From positions 81,910,147 through 81,974,146 of the forward strand of contig NC_044989.1 in assembly GCF_008728515.1 (NCBI RefSeq): 64,000 nt of DNA. Direction: 5' to 3'. A model generated the notes under the pieces. That model searched no databases and was not told the origin of the DNA. It was given only the letters and a program-made list of their open reading frames with translations. Source of the stretch: Papio anubis (Eukaryota > Chordata > Mammalia > Primates > Cercopithecidae). The position numbers and the translations under genes were made by a program. This document shows, piece after piece, positions 58,046 to 64,000 of the stretch. Position 1 is the first letter of the stretch. Each line of letters opens with the position of its first letter.

Positions 58046-58237
58046 TTGGACTTAGACATGATTTTGGTATGACTTGATTTGTTGGCATTCTGCTTTGTGT
58101 TCATTCATATAACATAAATCTATCTCTTAGCACATTTTGACATTGATGAAATAGTTGTTCAGTGGCCAAAACCTAAATCAATTAAGAGAAATTCAGGTGT
58201 ATAAGTCATCCTAAGGTATAGCTGAACTTAAGTCATC

Positions 58238-58382
58238 AGTTAGAGATGAGAAAACTGAGGCCCCAAAAGGTTAAATGACTTAATTGCAATCTAATCAGAG
58301 TTGGTTCATGGTACAGTCAGGAGTAGAACTCAAATCTGCTGATATTCAGTTCTGTTTTCTTAGAAACAATACTACCTCCTGT
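58238..58382 (-). mobile_element. MIR element
   Basis: 'gatgagaaaactgaggcccc', 'aaaaggttaaatgacttaat', 'ggagtagaactcaaatctgc' and 'aacaatactacctcctgt' in antisense MIR order. Confidence 0.8.
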
Positions 58383-58973
58383 GTCCTGATTAGAAAAGCG
58401 TTAGGTCATGCTCCAAAGTGACCCTCTAACATGACAAAGCTTACAATAATCTGCTTAGACTGCTGTGAAATAAGTGGTGCTAAAAGATCCATCAATAGAA
58501 TGAAATAAATTATAAAATAAACTTTAAAAATAACTTGGCCTGCTTGGATTTTTGTTTAATTTTAAATAACTACTTCAAAATAGCCCTTTCAAGGGAAAGC
58601 ACTTTTTTTTTCCTAGAAAAGGAACCCATTAATGACTTCGAAAAAATTAATTTATTGCATCTCAGTCATTGGCCCCAAAGAAGACTAAGGAGATGAGATT
58701 TAGCATTTGGAGGAGTGGAATCAAGAAAAGACAAAGAATATGAAACATTGTTGAAGAAGAACAAATATTTCACTGGTGGCAAAGGACTGTGACAGTTCTA
58801 CCTATGTGATACATAGATCCAATATTCTGATTTTCTCCTATGTTTGAAATTTAACTGAACACCAATATTCTTGTTTTCTAGTAACATTAATATCTTGAAT
58901 ATCTTGCATTTAAAAATTATCTCATGAATCCTTAATCTTAGCCTCTGAAGAGAAAGATCATAATGTTGGGAGT
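58383..58973. other. Unique sequence, no recognised feature
   Basis: AT-rich. No gene. Confidence 0.4.
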
Positions 58974-59878
58974 TGTAGTAGTCAGCCTCCGAGATGGCCC
59001 CCAATAATGCTATCTTCTGCTTTCTCTAACCTTTTTTTTGAAACGGACTCTCACTCTTGTTGCCCAGGCTGGAGTGCAATGGCGCAATCTCGGCTCACTG
59101 CAACCTCTGCCTGCTGGATTCAAGCAATTCTCCTGCCCCAGCCTCCTAAGTAGCTGGGACTACAGGCACATGCCACCATGCCTGGCTAATTTTTTTGTAT
59201 TTTTCGTCGAGGTGGCATTTTACCATACTGGCCAGGCTGATCTCGAGCTCCTGGCCTTGTGATTCGCCTGCCTCAGCCTCCCAAAGTGCTGGGATTACAC
59301 TGTGCCCCACCTCTTTCTCTAATCTTGTATAGTCCTCTTCCAACTTGTACCCCACAGGGTTAGCCTGTGTGACCGATAGCATATGGCAGAAGTGAAGATA
59401 CTTCTGAGATTAGGTTATAAAAGACCATGGCTTTTATCTTAGGCTGTTTCTCCTCTTCCTTCACTTCTTCTCCTCTTTCTTTCTTTCTGCTTCTTCTTTT
59501 TTTTGTTTCTTTGTTCTTTGTCTTCTTCTTCTCCTATCTATCCCTCTCCCCTTCACACATTCACTCTAAGAAAGCCAGCTTCCATGTCTTGAGGACACTC
59601 AGGAATCTCTGTGGAGAGGCTCATGTTGACAGGAACTGAGATTTCTAGCCACAGCCAGTAATGAACTGAGAACTCCAGCCAACTGCCATGCAAGTGTGTC
59701 AACCTAGAAGCATATGCTACCTGAGTAAAGGTTTTAGCAACCTCATGAGAAACCTGGAGTCAGAACCATCCAGTCTCTGAATTCCTGATGCTCGAAATTG
59801 CTAGTTAACAAACTTTGTTTTTTTAAGCCATAATGTCCCAGAGTGTCTTTTTAACTGCAGCAATAGATGACTATTACA
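58974..59878 (+). mobile_element. Old MaLR-like LTR, split by an Alu
   Basis: Sense LTR: start 'tgtagtagtcagcctccgag', then after the Alu 'gcctgtgtgaccgatagcat', 'gagattaggttataaaagac' (a TATA-like ttataaaag at 59414), CT-rich tract 59445-59560, 'cttgaggacactcaggaat', 'cctcatgagaaacctggag' and end 'gcagcaatagatgactattaca'-like. The family is common in mammals; the formal name is not certain. Confidence 0.7.
59032..59311 (-). mobile_element. Alu element (AluS-like) inside LTR
   Basis: Antisense Alu from 'tttttttgaaacggactctc' to 'gctgggattacac'; the last 10-15 bases of the left arm are replaced or lost. ctttctctaac (59020-59030) and ctttctctaat (59313-59323) are likely target-site duplications. 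Confidence 0.92.
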
Positions 59879-60010
59879 TAGGCATGGTGGGTTTGAAGAA
59901 CTCATTATATCACTCTCTACATAAATAAACATATTGTAAGGACTACTTATTGGCCAAGGAATGCTTTCTACCTTAACCTATAGCAATAAATTTGTAGCCC
60001 GAAACATAAC

Positions 60011-60363
60011 TGCCATGGACTAAATGTTTATGCCCCTCCCCCAAGTTCTGTGTTCAAATCTTAACCCTCATATGGTGATAATAGAGGGTGAGGTCTTTGA
60101 GAGTTAATTAGATCACATAGGTGGTACCCTCATGAATGGTATTAACACCCTTAAAGGAGACACTAGAGAGCTCTGTCATCCTCTTACCGCAAGTAAAGAT
60201 CCAATGAGGAATCAGCAGCCTGAAACCCAAAAAAGGACTTTCACCAGAACTCAGCCATGCTCTTGGACTTTTAGCCTCCAGAATGGTAAGAAATAAATTT
60301 GTATTTTTTATAAGCCACTCAGTCTATGGTACTTTGTTATAGCTGCCTGAACTGACTAAGCCA
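60011..60363 (+). mobile_element. MaLR LTR (MST/MLT1-like), sense
   Basis: 'tgccatggactaaatgttta', 'cctcatgaatggtattaaca', 'cttggacttttagcctccag', 'aagaaataaatttgtatttt', 'ataagccactcagtctatgg' and end 'gaactgactaagcca' in the usual LTR order. Confidence 0.78.
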
Positions 60364-63300
60364 AGGCCTTCTCAGAAAAATACAATATTTCTTTGACTTC
60401 CTTTGCATTTAGATTTAGTATTTGACTAAATGTCGGCCAATGGGATATAAGCCGATATACATATATATATGTATAAAACTTCTGACTCATCTTTAACTTT
60501 AAAGTTTTGAATGTGGCCTGGACTTTTCTTCTCTTTTCTTTCCCATAAGATGCAACATACTAGGGGATCACAGAATTTGTAAATTAATAGAAACTGAGTC
60601 CCAGGATGACAATTAGCATCAGGACCAACCTTGAGATTGTTTGTGAGAAGGGAATAAATTGTTTCTCTTTTTAAATTTGCTCACAGTATTGTGGGGTGCT
60701 TATTTACAGCAGGTTAGTCTTTCCCCCTTATTAATAGAAGGTATTGAAAAGTTACCCAGTGCATAGATCATTGTTAACTGTAGGTATGAAAATGATGGGG
60801 AGAGCAGATCTAACAGAGAAATGAGAAAACTGGTTAAGGTGGTCAACTGAGGAAGGGAAACTGAATATAAGAGTGAAATTCAAACTAACTCACTACCTAG
60901 AGTACCCTATTCAAATGCAGGACAAAGACCATTTAAGGTATATACTTTGAAGTACCACTTCCAGACAAGGGGACTTCCTCTAGGAATTTACTTCTAGAAT
61001 AATCATTAACTGTTTCTTGCCACCAAATGCAAATAAGACCCAGAAATAGTCTCTTTTAAGTTAACCTCACTTCATTTGAGAAATTCTAAGTTCTCTTAAA
61101 GCTTTTGTCATTTTCCCTTCCTTTGCCAACTTATTTTTACCTCCTTTATGCATCTAAAATGTTATTTCTTGTTGTTATCAGCTCTCAGTTTAATACTGTG
61201 GCTGACTAGCTTGCATGGGTTAGCCTAGATTAAAACTGCAAAGTAGATTTCTGTCTTCATGAACTACTACTTTTATTGCTCGGGGTGTTTGTTTGTTTGT
61301 TTGTTGTGACTGAGGTGGGTATATGGGAGTGAGTAAGGGTATTTTGGTCATCTTTAATGACAAACAGGTTAAATTAATAATAAAAAAACTACAGTATGCT
61401 AGAGAAGAAATGATATTAGCAACTTGAGGTGCTGTATTGTAACTGGGTAGTAAGAGGCATAAACCTGACATAACCACAAGACTAATTGTTATTTGCCCCT
61501 GAAGTCATGTCTCCATAACTAAAATCTGTTTATAAGGCAAATAACTTCAGGATTCATTTCATCATAATATGTTCAGGTAGTACTGCAGTCTAATTATTGA
61601 CTGAAACAATGAGAATCAAATCTCTAAATGTTACTGACTAGTAAAATGTACTAGGTTAATGATTTTTTTTTTCTTTTTAATTTGCCTTCGTCAGATAACC
61701 CACTATTTTTCTGGCTAATTTGGAATTCAAAAGTAACCTTTGTTGCCTGTTTAGCAATTCTTAACATTTCCTTTTTTGTCGTTTGTTTTGGTTTCAACAT
61801 AGCACCAGGATAGGACTTCACACAGAGTGGCTCACTTTCAGGGTGCTCTTGAGTAAATACAGAGACCCTGCTCTTGTCTGCCTCTATTGAGAGTCATTGT
61901 TCTAGGACTTCTAGTCAGCTCAGTTCCATGGGTAATTATGAGCACCTTGGACTAGTAGAATCCTATCCTTCATCGTTTAATTTCCCCCAGCTATTCAGAG
62001 CTTGCCCATTTTTTCGTGTTTTGGCGCAGGCTGTGCAAACTCTGTAAAGTTTGTCCCAGCTCCTTTTTTATCCCATTTGCATTTCTTGTGTCCAGATCAG
62101 TTCTGTTTTTGAGCAATGGTATGGATGGCATGCTTTGTGAGCTCTATGCTGCCTCTTGTTTTCTTCTCATCAATTCTATGACCCAAGGCGACAACATCCT
62201 GTCCCACATTTAACCTTTACTTCTTTCTTTCTTTATTTTTTTCTGGCAGGTGTTAAGGATAGTTGACCAGGGTGAGGAATACAAACATAATGTGGTACAG
62301 AGTTAAGTTAACTACCTCACATTCAAGTGAGAGAGGAGAGTTCATTAGAACCAAATAATGCAGCTGTCGATTCCATTGGCTCTGCTTTCTAAGTAGTAAC
62401 TCAACTGGTCACAGGCACAGTACTTACTAGGTGAATCTATAGGGCAGTATCTGTCTAACAAAGATGTTCTTAAAAGCTTTTTTTTATTGTTATTATTCCT
62501 GAGGATTAGATGACTTCATTTTGTTTTTTCAGATAAAGGAACAGAGTATCAATTTTCTGAGCCCTTATATGCCCTAGACTGTTTGATGTTCACTGTCTAC
62601 TCTCTGACACTCCTACCTAGAATCATGAGCCTTTAGTAAAAAGGACCCATAATATACCCTGTCTCTTAGGTGACTCTACATCCACTGATAAATGTTGTAA
62701 ATTGCTCTTTAAAATTTAGAGATATTATGATTAACACGCCCATCCATTCACTCTAACATCATTTCTGTGAATATCAAGAAGACATATTTGATCTGTTTGA
62801 TTAGGGCAAGATGATCAGCCCATGGCTGTGCCAGGTCATAGTCTAGCATTTGTGATTACTGGATCACATGGGCTTCATTATCCCAATAACTATGCTGTCT
62901 ATCCATACAGATATTTAACTCACTGACTTTGAGGTTATTTCAGTTATTTTCCATATCTTGGGGAAATTATAGGTCGTCTAAGCAGGTAAGCATGAGAAAG
63001 TCATTTTAATTAAGGGCACATTAAAAGTAAAAAACACAAATTATTGATGGGGTAATGTCTCAGGCATCAGCAGACTCCATGAATGACAGCAGTGCTGCTC
63101 AGACACCAATCATTCTTGTCTTTAGCTGCAGCTTATTTTATGTTTCAGAACCATCTTTAATTAGACTTTTGAAACGAGACCCCATAAACAAACTCTAAAT
63201 TATATTTGACAAACTAGAGATTCAATTCCAAATATTCTACATGTTCTAATACACAGCAGAGAGTCCAGAGAAACATGACCAGCATAGCAAGTGAAGTCAG

Positions 63301-63477
63301 AAAACATGAACAGAATACATAATGCAAAATCTATACTCAGTAGTTAACTTTTTTGTTTTTCTTTTATAATTAATGAATACTGGAAAATTCTGTTTGTGAA
63401 AAAGTTGGATTAAAACTGTAAATTATTATTGAAGCAGCCAGGTACAGGTTTGACATTATTATGCACAGTGAAAGGTG
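60364..63477. other. Mostly unique sequence
   Basis: No gene or confident repeat in about 3.1 kb. A perfect palindromic acatatatatatgt occurs at 60459-60472 and a (gttt)n tract at 61286-61306. The stretch 60370-60720 might be a decayed LTR (ends near 'gctcacagtattgtggggtg'), unproven. Confidence 0.4.
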
Positions 63478-63581
63478 TTTAAGCATTAAACTGTTTGAGG
63501 CACTATCATCAAATAATTTTAGTTTAGTTTAATTTAAGCATTAAACTGTTTGAGGCACTATCATCAAATAATTTTAGTTTA
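63478..63581. repeat. Perfect 49 bp tandem duplication
   Basis: tttaagcattaaactgtttg... to ...aattttagttta occurs at 63478-63526 and again at 63533-63581 with no mismatch, separated by gtttaa (63527-63532). Period 55. Confidence 0.95.
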
Positions 63582-64000
63582 TAACAAATTTTAGAATTTG
63601 TTATATTTTAAAAGTCCAGATTAGCCCATATTTCTCTGAAGGCCATCCTCAGATAATATTTTATATTTTCCTTAATCATTTCAAATATTGTGTTTATATT
63701 GCTTGGAGTCTTAGCTCCAAGGACTCTCCTTTCTAAGAGTATAGTAGGGCTTCACCCACAGTCAATAGCTGCTTTAAGACATTGGTATATAGAGACTTTT
63801 TGGAGACATTGGTATTGTAGAAACTGTGTGTTTCAAGTCTGGAAGTAACACAGTTGAGACGGATTTCAATATGTTTCATATCACATCATGTAAACAAGCA
63901 GATTCTTCACTTGCTCACACACTCTTTTGAAGAAATGAAATTTGATCAGAGGGGGAAAACTATTACCTGAGCCACAGGATTTTTGTGATTTTCTTTGTAT
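63582..64000. other. Unique sequence, no recognised feature
   Basis: A local repeat of gacattggtat (63778 and 63805) is noted. No gene. Confidence 0.4.

Overview
This is nuclear DNA from a catarrhine primate, repeat-dense and without recognisable genes. At least sixteen Alu copies, an essentially full-length L1 of a primate-specific type, solitary MaLR LTRs (THE1/MST/MLT1 type), MIR, L2 and MER5 relics, and long AT-rich stretches without open reading frames all point to an intergenic or deep intronic region. No intact protein-coding gene, CpG island, tRNA or functional RNA gene could be supported. Nearly all open frames longer than 60 codons lie in repeats (antisense Alu, L1 ORF fragments, microsatellites) or are chance frames. 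One young AluY (43687-43999) has changes I associate with Old World monkey AluYR subfamilies, so a cercopithecoid source is possible. That is an inference from memory of the subfamily consensus.

Layout. 1-5 kb: a degraded minus-strand L1M, then a plus-strand L1 broken up by a short younger L1 tail, an Alu, a MaLR LTR and an AluY. 5.2-10.3 kb: one old minus-strand L1 carrying four later insertions (a 1.2 kb GC-rich ERV1-type solitary LTR, a 100 bp L1 tail, a THE1-type LTR and another MaLR LTR). 11.2-14.3 kb: two old plus-strand L1M pieces, one interrupted by an Alu and by a younger L1 ORF2 segment that has no 3' end. 14.3-22.6 kb: mostly unique sequence with a MIR, an MST-type LTR and a local tandem duplication of about 0.23 kb, whose second copy contains a truncated 5S rRNA retropseudogene. 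22.6-28.8 kb: the full-length L1 with target-site duplications, 5' UTR, and ORF1 and ORF2 both inactivated. 29.9-34.9 kb: composite and single Alus, MaLR LTRs and an ancient dispersed repeat. 34.9-37.7 kb: unique AT-rich DNA. 37.7-43.2 kb: old L1M, LTRs, L2 and Alus. 43.2-53 kb: Alus (several with clear target-site duplications), MER5A, and an L1M inside an older repeat. 53-64 kb: mostly unique DNA with MIR/L2 relics, a 178 bp polypyrimidine microsatellite, two MaLR-type LTRs and a perfect 49 bp tandem duplication near the end.

There is no operon-like or pathway logic here. The content is a record of successive insertions. I found no candidate for a new biological system. The items most worth checking are the 5S retropseudogene in a tandem duplication, the L1 ORF2 segment without a 3' UTR, the composite Alu flanked by a single duplication, the ERV1-type LTR as a possible regulatory relic, and the species-diagnostic Alu.
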